Source: a bacterium SCSIO 12741
GTDB lineage: Bacteria; Bacteroidota; Bacteroidia; Flavobacteriales_G; Salibacteraceae
Length of the DNA: 64,000 bases
Reading direction: 5' to 3'
Assembly (NCBI GenBank): GCA_024398055.1
Contig: CP073749.1
Coordinates: forward strand, 4,216,594-4,280,593
This document shows, in pieces, positions 27,465 through 42,163 of the stretch. The notes below the pieces were generated by a model. That model had not been told where the DNA came from, ran no database searches, and worked only from the letters and a program-made list of their open reading frames with translations. Made by a program: the position numbers and the translations under genes. Position 1 is the stretch's first letter; each line of letters begins with the position of its first letter.

Positions 27465-28077
27465 AATTCATTAAGCATGACAACTCAAAACAAGATAACC
27501 CCCATCCCAATCCTAAAAAAATTAGAAGAGCGATAACCGGGAGGTATTCTTTGAGCTCTTCCCGAAGGAATTTGAGGGCCTGGCCCATTTGGTTTTCCAC
27601 CGTTTTTACAGAGGTTCCGGTCTGTTCGGCTATTTCTTTGTAGCTCAACCCTTCGGAGCGACTGAGTACGAAAACCTGCTTTCTTTTTTCGGGTAATTTT
27701 TGCACCGCCTGTTCATAACGGTATTGTAATTCATTGGCTTGAACAATTTCTTCGGTTTCGTCAGAATAGGAAGGTGACAAATGGGGAGCCTCCTTGGCAT
27801 GAACTTCCCTCACCTTAAGGTGCTTGAGGTAATTGAAACAGCGGTTTTTCACGGATTGAAACAGATAGGACTCCAGATTTCGAATTTCCAGACTTTCCCG
27901 TTTGTTCCACAAATCGGTAAAAAAATCCTGAACCACTTCTTCGGATTGATCGTAATCCTGAATTAAGGAATAGGCAAAGCCACAGAGTCGGGAATAATAA
28001 TCCCGAAACACCGACTCAAATACCCGCTTGTTCCCTTCGGCTATTTGCCTAATCAATAATTGACTCGAATGATCCAA
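27454..28077 (-). CDS. ECF RNA polymerase sigma factor (Bacteroidota family)
   Basis: The 207-residue protein has sigma region 2 (VFESVFRDYYSRLCGFAYSLIQD then SEEVVQDFFTDLWNKR, the -10 recognition part) and region 4 (LPEKRKQVFVLSRSEGLSYKEIAEQTGTSVKTVENQM, the -35 HTH). It ends in an unusual hydrophobic tail (YLPVIALLIFLGLGWG) that could touch the membrane. The start codon is TTG at 28077, since TAA lies upstream in frame and no ATG is available nearer. It overlaps fecR by 11 bases. Expected targets are the linked STN and TonB genes. Confidence 0.92.
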   Translation of the reverse strand: MDHSSQLLIRQIAEGNKRVFESVFRDYYSRLCGFAYSLIQDYDQSEEVVQDFFTDLWNKRESLEIRNLESYLFQSVKNRCFNYLKHLKVREVHAKEAPHLSPSYSDETEEIVQANELQYRYEQAVQKLPEKRKQVFVLSRSEGLSYKEIAEQTGTSVKTVENQMGQALKFLREELKEYLPVIALLIFLGLGWGLSCFELSCLMNYGG

Positions 28078-28114
28078 AATAGTTTATCTCAAGCTTTCCG
28101 TGCTTTCTAAGCTG

Positions 28115-30151
<2,037 letters not shown>

Positions 30152-30283
30152 TCAAATGGACAAGCCATCAGCGGGTAAAAGTAAAACGGAGATTTCGTTT
30201 ACCCTATCAATTACCGATTCAGTTTTTAGAAGAAATCGGCACGTTCTCCTGGGGTATTCCCAAAGCTTCCAATTCTCTATAAT

Positions 30284-31114
30284 TCAAGCCAGTATTTCGT
30301 CAATCAATTTTCGGGACTCCAACAATACCTCTTTCGATATCTCTTGATTGTAGGAATCGGATGAGGATTGAACCATTTTACCCTTCTTAAAATACTTGGC
30401 ACTTATTCCTTCTACCTCCTCCGATAAGGCCAGATGACTGGGATATTTAGCACCTTGAGCCGAGGTAAGCATAAAAGGTTTGGCCACCTTCCAACCGTAT
30501 TTCATAAAACCGCCCCATTGCTGCCCAAATCCGGAACCTACCACTCCTGGGTGAACGGCATTAACGGTAATCATTTTTGATCGTAATTCACGTGCCAAAT
30601 GATAAGCATACATCAAATTAGCCAACTTGGAGTTCCCGTAAGATCGGGCCACGCTCCAGCCTTCCTTCAAGTTAAGATCCCCAGTCCATTTACCAGCCCT
30701 GTGGGCCACGCTGTTAAGCATGACAATCCGACTGCGTTCGCGCATAGTGCCCAATAGTCCTTCGGTAAGAATCATAACAGCCAAATGATTCACGGCCATC
30801 ACCAATTCAATACCATCTGGCGACTCTTCTCGGTTAAGGGTCATTAAACCGGCATTGTTGATTAGAATGTCGATACCTGTCACCTTCTTTTGAATCGCAC
30901 CGATTATTTCTTGTACTTGCTTCATCTCGGCCAGATCAACCTGTAAATAATCTACCGAAGGATTGGCAGTGGCGTGATGCAATTCCTGGCAAACCTGATC
31001 TGCTTTGGATGCGTTGCGAGCCAGAAGTAAAACTTGAATCCCTTGACGTAACAAATTGGCTGCAGTTTCCTTACCAATTCCCGATGTAGCACCTGTAATT
31101 ACGGCTTGTTTCAT
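30284..31114 (-). CDS. Short-chain dehydrogenase/reductase
   Basis: This 276-residue NAD(P)-dependent oxidoreductase has the Rossmann motif TGATSGIGKE at the N-terminus, NNAGLMT, SVAH, and the catalytic YGNSK pair (Tyr, Lys). The C-terminal VNAVHPGVVGSGF is typical of the retinol-dehydrogenase-like, light-dependent protochlorophyllide reductase-like branch. The arginine after the first strand (LLARNASK) suggests NADP preference. The substrate cannot be told. It is divergent from the large T9SS gene and 147 bases upstream of ligA, likely not in the same transcript. Confidence 0.93.
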   Translation of the reverse strand: MKQAVITGATSGIGKETAANLLRQGIQVLLLARNASKADQVCQELHHATANPSVDYLQVDLAEMKQVQEIIGAIQKKVTGIDILINNAGLMTLNREESPDGIELVMAVNHLAVMILTEGLLGTMRERSRIVMLNSVAHRAGKWTGDLNLKEGWSVARSYGNSKLANLMYAYHLARELRSKMITVNAVHPGVVGSGFGQQWGGFMKYGWKVAKPFMLTSAQGAKYPSHLALSEEVEGISAKYFKKGKMVQSSSDSYNQEISKEVLLESRKLIDEILA

Positions 31115-31266
31115 TCCCGATTTTAAAAGGGGAAGATAGCTTAAAAATATGGGCTGTAACCCTTTGACTGCATGAAAACTTAGGGTTAAGCCAAACCCTG
31201 CCCCTCTGCATCCGGTACTTCCGTAAAACAGCCCTTTTTTTAGAGGACACTCAGCTTAAAACACCT

Positions 31267-34200
31267 ATGAATAGAATTCTACTTGCCATCGTATGCCTTG
31301 TAGCGTACCCCTCATTCTCTTATTCTCAACTCATTCTCCCCTGGTCGGAAGACTTTGAAAAAGTGAGAACCTTTGAATTAACTAATTATCGATCCCCGGT
31401 TCCTGGGATTTCTAACATGAGCTTTGATCCCGACCCTCTGGTTGGAGGTAGACTTGGATTTGCTCCCTTTGGATTATTGGCCCATAACGGTGTACGTGCA
31501 GCGCACCTCGATCGGGATTCCATTTTAACCCGGTACAAGAGTTACAACCACACCGTATTCAAGTTTGACCTCTCCCGGTACACCCAATCCTATATACAGC
31601 TATCTTTTTGGTGGCAAGAACATGGTGAAGACCCGGATTCCTTAGACATTGTAGAGGTTAGAGAAGGTCCAGGATCGCCCTGGCTTCTTCTTTATGATTT
31701 CAGGCCCCACTTCGGTAAGCATACTGGAAAATGGATTTACTCTGGAAATGTGAGCATTAGCGATACCCTAATTAAGGGTGGGCAAGCCATTACTTCTACC
31801 GTGGAAGTACGCATCTCGGAACAAGGAGACAGTGTGGCCATTAATCCTGTCTGTTGTGACGGTATCAGTTACGATGATCTGCTCATGGAGCGGTTTTACG
31901 ACAACGACGCCCGTTTAGAGGAAATCTCGACTTATTGTCCCGGCCCTGCAACGGTAAAAGTTCTGCTCAGAAACCGGGGACGCGACACCTTAAAAACGGC
32001 CGAAATTTCGGTTAAATACAACGGAACATCTTATCCAAAAATCAATCTAAACAATTTGTCCTTGGCCAAGGATAGCAGCATGTGGGTAACTATAGGAACC
32101 TGGAATATTCCAGCTGCTCAATCTCAACTGTTTGAATTGGAATTGAACCCGGTAAATGGAAAGGTCGATGAAAAACCTTCGGATAACTTATTGATAGAAA
32201 ACAAATTTCCACGGTTATCCGGATCCTACTCCGTGGGACCAAACAGCAATTTCTCCACGATTCAAGATGCTTTTGACGCATTGATGGATAACGGTATTTG
32301 TGGCCCGACGACTTTGTATCTAGAAGACACCCTTCACCCTGGTGGCACCTTGGATACCATTCCTGGGATGTCAGCTGCAACTCCACTAAGGATTACCGCT
32401 GCTACCGGGTACCAGAACAAGCCCTTACTGCAACAAGCCCTGGCATTTAAGAATACCCCTTACATTAAGGTCGATAACCTTCGATTTTCTACTCGAAATG
32501 CAAATCTGATCTTCGTTAAGCCAATTCATCATTTGGATATTGACAGTTGTGATTTCTACTCCCCACGTGAATCGAGTATCTATGCATCTGAGCAAGTGAA
32601 AGTGGCCGGTATTGGAGAATGTCACCACATTAATGTGACGAATAACGTTTTTAACGGAGGTCGTGTCAACCTACTATTACAAGGAGACACCTCTGCCTGG
32701 TTGGACAGTGTGGTGGTCGCAGGAAACCGTTTCCATGATGCCACAGGATATTCTGCCGCCGTGAACCGAGTGCTAAATGCACGCATCGAAGGCAATACGT
32801 TTGAAACCGTTCACTTTCAACCTGGAGTGGCGCTCAATTGTGTTACCGCAAGGAACGTAGAGATTAACCGCAATAACTTTTTGATTTCTACCGGTACGGC
32901 TTTAAACTTATCCTCCATCGGTCATCAAGCTACTCCATCGGATAGCGTTAAGGTCATGAACAACTTCATTTCCATTTTAGATGATAACGATAGTGTACCG
33001 TCTTATGGAATCCGTATTTCTGGTGCGAAGCAATTGTACATTGTTGGCAATTCCATTAACTCCAGAAGTTTAGCCTCGCTTTCCTGTGCCATAATCACAT
33101 TTGGATTTACCAATTCAGCCGTACTAAACAACATTTTTGGAAACCCTTATTCCGGATTAACCTGGAATGCAGGAGTTGCTGGATTAGGAACGGGTGTAAC
33201 CCACGATCACAACGTTTATTGGACAGGTGACACCTTGATTAATGGAACCTATAACATTCCGCTTGGCAGTAACTCCGGTTCGATAGACCCGTATTTTTAC
33301 AGCCCTTACACAGGCGACCTACGAGTGAACAATCCCAGACTCAATGCCGCTGGAATGCCCGTAGGCCAAAAAGCCGATTTCTTTGAAACCGTTCGAGGAA
33401 CCACTCCTGATATTGGAGCCCATGAATTTACTCCATGTCAGTATGATGGAAATGCACAATTCATATCTTCCGATTACACCGAAGTACCTAACAGTCAAGA
33501 CGCAGAAGTAAAAATATATGTAGCCAATACGGGGTTCAGTCCAGTGACAGGAACACAGGCCACGCTCAATTTATTCGGAGCCAATACTTCTCGAGCTATT
33601 GGAACCTTGCAACCCGGTCAGGATACGATCTTAAAGGTAAGAGTGCCTATCACCCAAACAGTGGGATCGTGGCCTGCTCGATTGACCGTATCTATCAATG
33701 AAAATGACTGTATTGCGGTGAATGACACTGCAGTGATGAATATTGAGGTTACTGATAGTTCGTATTCGAGAACGTCGTTGGATAGCATTGATTTGGCCAT
33801 GACCGCACCCACTACTCCCAAATGGATTTTGGGGCAGACTTTCGAAATCTTCCAAGCCGACACGCTCAGTTCGATCAGTGTTTACCTCAATCATCCTGAT
33901 ACAGGGGCCACATTCAGAGGATTGGTCTACAACATAGATCCAAACACCTTGCTGCCCACCACCCTGATTGATTCAAGTCCCATGCGGACCCTGGCAACTG
34001 CCAAGGAAGCTCAATCCGGTTGGTTTGCTCTTCGTGTAGGTTGTCATGGCCAGTTTCTACAGCCCGGAAAGTATTTGATCGCTATCGAGCAAGTACAACC
34101 TCCTACCCTACACATCGGGTATCAGAAACAGCGTTTTACACAGGATGAAATTGTACTCATCAATTTTAACGATGGAAAAGGTTGGAAGCTATCCAGCCAT

Positions 34201-35883
34201 CCGGATGTAGAGAAATATGCGAAGCACATCACTCCTATGATTGAGGCCAATTTGGGCCGTAAATGGGAAACCCCAGACTTAATTAGCGACACCACCTTTA
34301 TCTGTAAAGGTCAGGATGTGGTCATGAAAACTACGGGTAGTTATAAGACTTATTTGTGGTCGAATGGATACCCTCACAAAAGCTTTAAAACCAAGCAAAT
34401 CGGGCAGTTTTCTGTACGCGTTTGGGATGATATTGGATGTGAATTCCGAGATACTACTCAAACGGCACCTGCACAGGGAATTACTTTGTCGGCTCAACTG
34501 GTGCACGCTAATTGTGGTCAAAATGACGGAGAGATTCGCGTACAGGCCTCTGGTTTAGAACCCCCTTTCAATTATTCCTGGAGTACCGGACAGGCCGGCT
34601 CTTGGTTAAAATTCCTTCCCGGTGATAAATACACGGTAACGGTTACCGACAGAACGGGTTGTACCGAATCTCAGCAATACGCTCTCAAAGGAGGATATCC
34701 GGAATCTCAAATGGAAATTACAGAACCTATATGTAGAGGAGATTCCAATGCCAGAGCAACGGTACATGTAGTGAAAGGGCTCAAGCCTTATTCCTATCAG
34801 TGGAATGCTGGTTGGACGCCAAACGACTCCACCAACTTTGGACTAAAAGCAGGAATGTATTTGGTAACTGTTACCGATTTGAGCAATTGCCCCAAAGAAG
34901 ATACGGTTTTCATTGCGGATCCACCCGAGCTAAAATTGCGCATGTCTCCTGGTCATACTACCGGATGTTTGTATCAGGACGGTTATGCTTACGCTAAGGT
35001 GAGCGGAGGTAAACCACCTTACAAATACTTCTGGGGTGATCCTAACAAACAAAGCACCGGTAAAGCCATTGGTCTTGGTAAGGGCGCATACGACGTAACC
35101 ATTACTGATAGTGTGGGCTGTATTACCTTTGGAAGAGTACGGATTCAAGATCCAAACTCTCCTCAAGTGACCCCTCACGATTTGGTGTTGGATTGTGCTT
35201 ACGATACCGCCACTGCCGCGGTGAGTGTTGCTGGAGGTTCTCCTCCCTACACGTATCGTTGGAAGCATAACAACAGTGCCAAACACAGTCAACATGGCCT
35301 GGTTCCAGGTCGCTACCACCTGTTTCTTTACGATACCATGGGATGTAATATGGACACCTTTGTTCATATCCAATCGCCACCACCGATCCAAGCCACCTTC
35401 AGCAATCCAGTGCCCAATGGAAGTCAATACCGAAGTGTAACCGCAACCGTAACCGGTGGTACTCCGGGATATACCACATTGAGTTGGAGCAACGGAGAAA
35501 CCGGATATACGGCCGATGAGCTGACCAATGGGCGACACTACCTAACGGTGACCGATACCAATGGTTGTACCTATTCCTTTGGACTCAACATCAATGACAT
35601 TATAAATCAGGTGGAAGGGTTTGATATGGCCCATGACCAGGTTTTCCGAATCTTCCCGAATCCTAACAAAGGGTCCTTCTTTGTAGTTCAGGACGGCGGC
35701 TTAGATGAAGAATATAAAGTACTGGTGACCAACCCACTGGGACAGGTAATTAAAAGTGAAAGTGGAATTAATCTTTTAAGTCCCTATTCTTTAGTTATTG
35801 AAGATGTGGCCGGATTGTACCATGTAACCGTGGTTAACTCCAAAGGCCAACGTCGATCTATGAAAGTGATGATCCATAGGTAA
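31267..35883 (+). CDS. Large T9SS surface protein: jelly-roll, CARDB, beta-helix and five SprB-like repeats
   Basis: The product has 1538 residues. A signal peptide (ending SYSQ) leads to a jelly-roll-like start (LPWSEDFEKVRTF) and a CARDB-like module (about 215-300). Residues about 330-690 form a parallel beta-helix (repeated short strands such as ITAATGYQNK, VKVMNNFISIL). A second CARDB-like piece lies near 725-820. Five SprB-like repeats of about 70-75 residues follow at about 1080-1435, each ending like YTVTVTDRTGC, YLVTVTDLSNC, YDVTITDSVGC, YHLFLYDTMGC and YLTVTDTNGC. The C-terminus is a T9SS type A sorting domain (IFPNPNKGSF ... GLYHVTVVNSKGQ ... KVMIHR). A paralogue follows immediately. 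Adhesion or gliding-type surface roles are typical of SprB repeats. Confidence 0.85.
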   Translation: MNRILLAIVCLVAYPSFSYSQLILPWSEDFEKVRTFELTNYRSPVPGISNMSFDPDPLVGGRLGFAPFGLLAHNGVRAAHLDRDSILTRYKSYNHTVFKFDLSRYTQSYIQLSFWWQEHGEDPDSLDIVEVREGPGSPWLLLYDFRPHFGKHTGKWIYSGNVSISDTLIKGGQAITSTVEVRISEQGDSVAINPVCCDGISYDDLLMERFYDNDARLEEISTYCPGPATVKVLLRNRGRDTLKTAEISVKYNGTSYPKINLNNLSLAKDSSMWVTIGTWNIPAAQSQLFELELNPVNGKVDEKPSDNLLIENKFPRLSGSYSVGPNSNFSTIQDAFDALMDNGICGPTTLYLEDTLHPGGTLDTIPGMSAATPLRITAATGYQNKPLLQQALAFKNTPYIKVDNLRFSTRNANLIFVKPIHHLDIDSCDFYSPRESSIYASEQVKVAGIGECHHINVTNNVFNGGRVNLLLQGDTSAWLDSVVVAGNRFHDATGYSAAVNRVLNARIEGNTFETVHFQPGVALNCVTARNVEINRNNFLISTGTALNLSSIGHQATPSDSVKVMNNFISILDDNDSVPSYGIRISGAKQLYIVGNSINSRSLASLSCAIITFGFTNSAVLNNIFGNPYSGLTWNAGVAGLGTGVTHDHNVYWTGDTLINGTYNIPLGSNSGSIDPYFYSPYTGDLRVNNPRLNAAGMPVGQKADFFETVRGTTPDIGAHEFTPCQYDGNAQFISSDYTEVPNSQDAEVKIYVANTGFSPVTGTQATLNLFGANTSRAIGTLQPGQDTILKVRVPITQTVGSWPARLTVSINENDCIAVNDTAVMNIEVTDSSYSRTSLDSIDLAMTAPTTPKWILGQTFEIFQADTLSSISVYLNHPDTGATFRGLVYNIDPNTLLPTTLIDSSPMRTLATAKEAQSGWFALRVGCHGQFLQPGKYLIAIEQVQPPTLHIGYQKQRFTQDEIVLINFNDGKGWKLSSHPDVEKYAKHITPMIEANLGRKWETPDLISDTTFICKGQDVVMKTTGSYKTYLWSNGYPHKSFKTKQIGQFSVRVWDDIGCEFRDTTQTAPAQGITLSAQLVHANCGQNDGEIRVQASGLEPPFNYSWSTGQAGSWLKFLPGDKYTVTVTDRTGCTESQQYALKGGYPESQMEITEPICRGDSNARATVHVVKGLKPYSYQWNAGWTPNDSTNFGLKAGMYLVTVTDLSNCPKEDTVFIADPPELKLRMSPGHTTGCLYQDGYAYAKVSGGKPPYKYFWGDPNKQSTGKAIGLGKGAYDVTITDSVGCITFGRVRIQDPNSPQVTPHDLVLDCAYDTATAAVSVAGGSPPYTYRWKHNNSAKHSQHGLVPGRYHLFLYDTMGCNMDTFVHIQSPPPIQATFSNPVPNGSQYRSVTATVTGGTPGYTTLSWSNGETGYTADELTNGRHYLTVTDTNGCTYSFGLNINDIINQVEGFDMAHDQVFRIFPNPNKGSFFVVQDGGLDEEYKVLVTNPLGQVIKSESGINLLSPYSLVIEDVAGLYHVTVVNSKGQRRSMKVMIHR

Positions 35884-35892
35884 AAGAGTTGC

Positions 35893-35900
35893 TACCTTTG
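35893..35900 (+). promoter_or_regulatory. Putative -7 element TACCTTTG for the second large T9SS gene
   Basis: It is an exact TAnnTTTG match with only five bases before the ATG at 35906. If functional, transcription would start at or within a base or two of the ATG, giving a nearly leaderless message. Confidence 0.45.
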
Positions 35901-35905
35901 GCCAA

Positions 35906-38900
35906 ATGGCTTCACTTGTGAAAATATACCTTTTTATCCTCCTGCTTCTGGCGGGAGGATTGAAGGGTTATTCTCAATATACCCTCCCCTATTTTGAAGA
36001 TTTTGAACAAGCTCCGGCTGTTCAACTTTATGGCAACCAACTCAACCTAAACTGGGCTCCCCATATCCAGATTTTTACGGTTGCACAAGGACGGATGCAA
36101 ACCGATGTTCTGCCAGAATACATGCCTTCCGGCAAACGAGCCATCACCCTCGATCAACCAGGGGTAAACTTGGTTCAAAATGACCTCGTACTTCGCCTTG
36201 ATCTCAGGAATTACTCCAACGATGAATTAGAAATATTCTTTGACTGGACCGACTTTGGAGAACAACCGAGTCCTGGTGACGGTGTATGGGTAAGAGGAAA
36301 TGCCAACCATACCTGGACCCTGCTTTATGACTTGAGCTCTCGGCTCTACTCTTTTCCTGATGGCTATTGGCGATTTAGCGGCTACCTGGATTTGGATTCA
36401 GCTCTAAGAACTGTGGGAACTTCCGTTGATAGCACCTTTGAATTGAGAATGGGACAGAATGGTGGAAGTACTCAAAACACCGTATTAACCGGAGGTGGAA
36501 TTAGTTGGGACAATATTGGCATTCAAAAAGTAACCCGCAACGATGCTTCCATTCATCAGGTTTTGCCGTTTTGCCAGGGATCTTCACCCGTTAAGGTAAT
36601 TCTCAAAAACAAGGGAAGCGACACCCTCACTTCAGCTACCGTTGCATGGGCAGTGAATGGCTCACCCCAACCTGAATTAAGACTTAGTGGATTGCACTTA
36701 CTCAAAGAGGAAGACACCGTAATTACGCTTGGCAACTTTAACTTCAGCGGTAGCAGCCCCTATACTATAGAAGCCCATATAGATTCAGTAAATCAAGGAA
36801 TGGATTTACAACATTCCAACGACACCAGCCGATGGTTTCAAGCCACATCATCCCTATCGGGAAGTTATACGGTAGGTGCGGGAGGCGATTTCCCTCACCC
36901 AGACAGTGCCTTAAAAGAGCTTCAAATTCGCGGAAGTTGTGGTCCTGTGACCCTGCTCCTAATGGATTCTGTTTTTCAACACCAAATCAGCTTTGAAGAT
37001 TTTCCTAAGGCCTCCCCAACGGATACTTTGCGTATAACCTCACATCCAGCCAACGCTAGGCCGTCAACACTTATGGGCACCCTATTTTTCCGAGGATTAG
37101 ATGCCGTAAGAATTGACCATCTAAAGATAACAGCTTCCGATTCGCTCATTCATTTTCTGCACCCCACTCAACAGGTGGAGATCGACCACAATCAATTCGA
37201 ATCCTTAGACACCAATCAGAGCTGGGCCAAGGGCATAGCCAACACCCTGTATATTCAAGTGGATCATCTTTCGATTCATCACAATGTTTTTAATCAGGTG
37301 GAAAACCCGGTGGCCATGCGCGGATTTCACAGTCCCGCCTTTTACCTTGCGAGCCATTGGGCCATAGATTCCAATGAAATCAATCAATTCAGAGGTCAAG
37401 GTCTACAGCTGAGAAACGTACACACGCTTCAGGTAAATGGCAACAAACTAAGTACGGCACAGAGCTTTTCAGGAGGAATCTACCTGACTTATGGTACGAA
37501 GGTGCAAATCAGTGGAAATAAAGTTCACTTGAGTCAACCCTCTCTCCTACTCAGCCTAAGCAATTGTAACTCCACAGGCAGAAATCAAACCGACAGTATT
37601 TTCATTGCTCACAACTCTTTTTGCGGAAGCAATGCCCTTGGCGAAGGACTTGGAAATGGGGTTCGGATAGAACACACTGAATTTGGAAGATTCGTCCATA
37701 ATTCGGTCTACTGCTTTTCCGATGCCTTTAGAACCAATTCTGTTGGTCATTTTCAAATTGCCAACAACGTATGGGAAGTAGAGGATCAGCAATATGTACG
37801 TAGCGAAGTTGGAAACAAGTATTTTATTGACAACCGAAACAATGCCTACTGGGCCAAATCTTCTACCTGGAAAGGTGTTGATCCTGGTGTATACGACGCT
37901 TCAGCTATTTTTGACAATCCCTGGTTTGAAGATCCTGCGAAAGGAAACCTACTGCCCGGAAACCCGGCTTTAGATAGTTCGGGTGCTTCCATTCATGGAA
38001 TCCAATGGGATATACTTGGACAGCCCTATACCCCTGGATTTTTGGATATAGGAGCCTACTCTTTTACGCCTTGCAGTCATGATATTCAGCTGCAATCCTT
38101 CTATTCGGAGTACAATTTCGTTCCACTTTCACAGCGGGCTCATTTACAAGCCCAGATTCAATCTTCTGGAAAAGACTCGGTTCATCAGGTTCACTGGTTT
38201 TTGAATCAAACGGGAAGTATCCATCAACGCAACTTAGGCAGCTTATCGTCGCGTCAGCAACGAAAAGTGGATACACTGATTTCCGGACCTTCGTCAGCAA
38301 CTATGGGCCAATGGACAGCTTGGGTTAATACTTCTTCAGCCGATTGTCGACTTTACAACGATACCTTAACCACTAGGGTAAATTGGTCTGATTCTGCCCT
38401 TTCTCGACCAATGGATACCCTAAACCCACTCTATTTTTCCCTCATCAACCGATTGGGCCAAGAGTTTTATTTAACTGATAAAGACACGCTTACTGGAATT
38501 GGAATCTACCTGCGGTCCTACTTTCCGTTCGCAGCTCAAGTAGAAATCTGGGAGGCCAATGCTATGGGGCATCCAGGAACCCGAGTAGATACATCCAGAA
38601 CCCAACAATTCGGCACATTGATGCATCCTACAGAGTCACATTTTTCTATGCGATGCGGCGGATTGGCTCTTGATACCGGAAAGTTTTTTGTCGTGCTCAA
38701 ACTCGTTAATGGGCCGAGACCGGAGATTTTGGCTGGATCTCGCCTAATTCCAGATCGAACCATAATCGTAAATTGGGATTCATTGAACCAGACACCTCAG
38801 TATTCAAACGAGATTCAACACCAACGAATGGCCTTGGCCATGACAGCCTATCTGGGAACATCTCGTTTTCGCCAGAAGTCCGTTATTGACCAGGATTCCA

Positions 38901-39802
38901 GTGGCTTTTGCTGGGGGGACACGGCTCATTTACAGGTAAACTCAAATCATTACACCCACTGGAAATGGAGCACCGGGCATACTACCCCACAAGCCTGGAC
39001 TACTCAACCTGGCTGGCATTCCGTCACGTTATTGGATTCCAATCACTGCCCTTTTTCTGATAGCATTTATGTGGATCGTCATCCCACACCCAATTTTAGC
39101 TTACACTTACCTGCTCTCCTCTGTTTCAATGATACCGGGCAAATTCGGGCACAAGTATCGCAGGGAAGTCCGCCCTTCACCTATTTCTGGAATGGACCTT
39201 CCGCTCCCACCACGCCACAAATGAATGGTGCTGGTGAAGGCAGTTATTCTCTGCTGATTAAAGATTCTATGAAGTGCGAGTACGATACTATCTTTCAACT
39301 CGCAGCTCCAGACTCTATTGAACTCCTATTCTCCAACCCTATAGACAAGGGAACGGCCAATGAACTGAGCGTATCTTCAAAAGGTGGAACCCGGCCTTTC
39401 CAATCCTGGGTATGGAACAATGGCGAGCAGGACAGTACGGCCCTCCAATTACCTTACGAGTGGGCGGTGGTTACGGTAACCGATGGCAATGGTTGTCAAA
39501 TGAAGGATTCCATCAATTTGGCCTATCCCATGGGAATTGTGGAGTCTGAAGTGTCGTCCCAGGTCATTATGTATCCTAACCCAAGCACGGGTAAATTGCA
39601 ATTAAAAGAATGGGTTCCAAGCCTCCAGATCTGGACTGTTTCGATCTTCTCCCTAAGTGGTCAATCCTTGATAAAGCAGAAATGGGATCCTCAATCCGAA
39701 TCACTGCTTATTTTGGACCTTACCCGACTAAATCCAGGTAGCTATTGGGTAACCTTACAATCGTCATCCCAATTCCAGGCCTCCCCTTTGATTCTAAAGT
39801 AA
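35906..39802 (+). CDS. Large T9SS surface protein, paralogue of the preceding gene
   Basis: The product has 1298 residues and the same plan as the gene before it: signal peptide (ending KGYSQ), jelly-roll start (LPYFEDFEQAPAV), CARDB-like module (NDASIHQVLPFC ... VILKNKGSD), beta-helix (about 340-650), second CARDB-like region and T9SS type A sorting domain (MYPNPSTGKLQ ... SYWVTLQ ... LILK). It has only about two SprB-like repeats (around 1060-1205), against five in the upstream gene. The similarity and tandem order show a gene duplication followed by repeat gain or loss. It is on the same strand, 22 bases downstream of its paralogue, with a potential own promoter in the gap. Confidence 0.85.
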   Translation: MASLVKIYLFILLLLAGGLKGYSQYTLPYFEDFEQAPAVQLYGNQLNLNWAPHIQIFTVAQGRMQTDVLPEYMPSGKRAITLDQPGVNLVQNDLVLRLDLRNYSNDELEIFFDWTDFGEQPSPGDGVWVRGNANHTWTLLYDLSSRLYSFPDGYWRFSGYLDLDSALRTVGTSVDSTFELRMGQNGGSTQNTVLTGGGISWDNIGIQKVTRNDASIHQVLPFCQGSSPVKVILKNKGSDTLTSATVAWAVNGSPQPELRLSGLHLLKEEDTVITLGNFNFSGSSPYTIEAHIDSVNQGMDLQHSNDTSRWFQATSSLSGSYTVGAGGDFPHPDSALKELQIRGSCGPVTLLLMDSVFQHQISFEDFPKASPTDTLRITSHPANARPSTLMGTLFFRGLDAVRIDHLKITASDSLIHFLHPTQQVEIDHNQFESLDTNQSWAKGIANTLYIQVDHLSIHHNVFNQVENPVAMRGFHSPAFYLASHWAIDSNEINQFRGQGLQLRNVHTLQVNGNKLSTAQSFSGGIYLTYGTKVQISGNKVHLSQPSLLLSLSNCNSTGRNQTDSIFIAHNSFCGSNALGEGLGNGVRIEHTEFGRFVHNSVYCFSDAFRTNSVGHFQIANNVWEVEDQQYVRSEVGNKYFIDNRNNAYWAKSSTWKGVDPGVYDASAIFDNPWFEDPAKGNLLPGNPALDSSGASIHGIQWDILGQPYTPGFLDIGAYSFTPCSHDIQLQSFYSEYNFVPLSQRAHLQAQIQSSGKDSVHQVHWFLNQTGSIHQRNLGSLSSRQQRKVDTLISGPSSATMGQWTAWVNTSSADCRLYNDTLTTRVNWSDSALSRPMDTLNPLYFSLINRLGQEFYLTDKDTLTGIGIYLRSYFPFAAQVEIWEANAMGHPGTRVDTSRTQQFGTLMHPTESHFSMRCGGLALDTGKFFVVLKLVNGPRPEILAGSRLIPDRTIIVNWDSLNQTPQYSNEIQHQRMALAMTAYLGTSRFRQKSVIDQDSSGFCWGDTAHLQVNSNHYTHWKWSTGHTTPQAWTTQPGWHSVTLLDSNHCPFSDSIYVDRHPTPNFSLHLPALLCFNDTGQIRAQVSQGSPPFTYFWNGPSAPTTPQMNGAGEGSYSLLIKDSMKCEYDTIFQLAAPDSIELLFSNPIDKGTANELSVSSKGGTRPFQSWVWNNGEQDSTALQLPYEWAVVTVTDGNGCQMKDSINLAYPMGIVESEVSSQVIMYPNPSTGKLQLKEWVPSLQIWTVSIFSLSGQSLIKQKWDPQSESLLILDLTRLNPGSYWVTLQSSSQFQASPLILK

Positions 39803-42163
<2,361 letters not shown>

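Noticed and set aside
34930-35538. Long open frame (202 codons) on the minus strand opposite the SprB-like repeats
   Set aside because: It mirrors the plus-strand gene, has no signal, motif or RBS, and lies inside a clear T9SS coding region.
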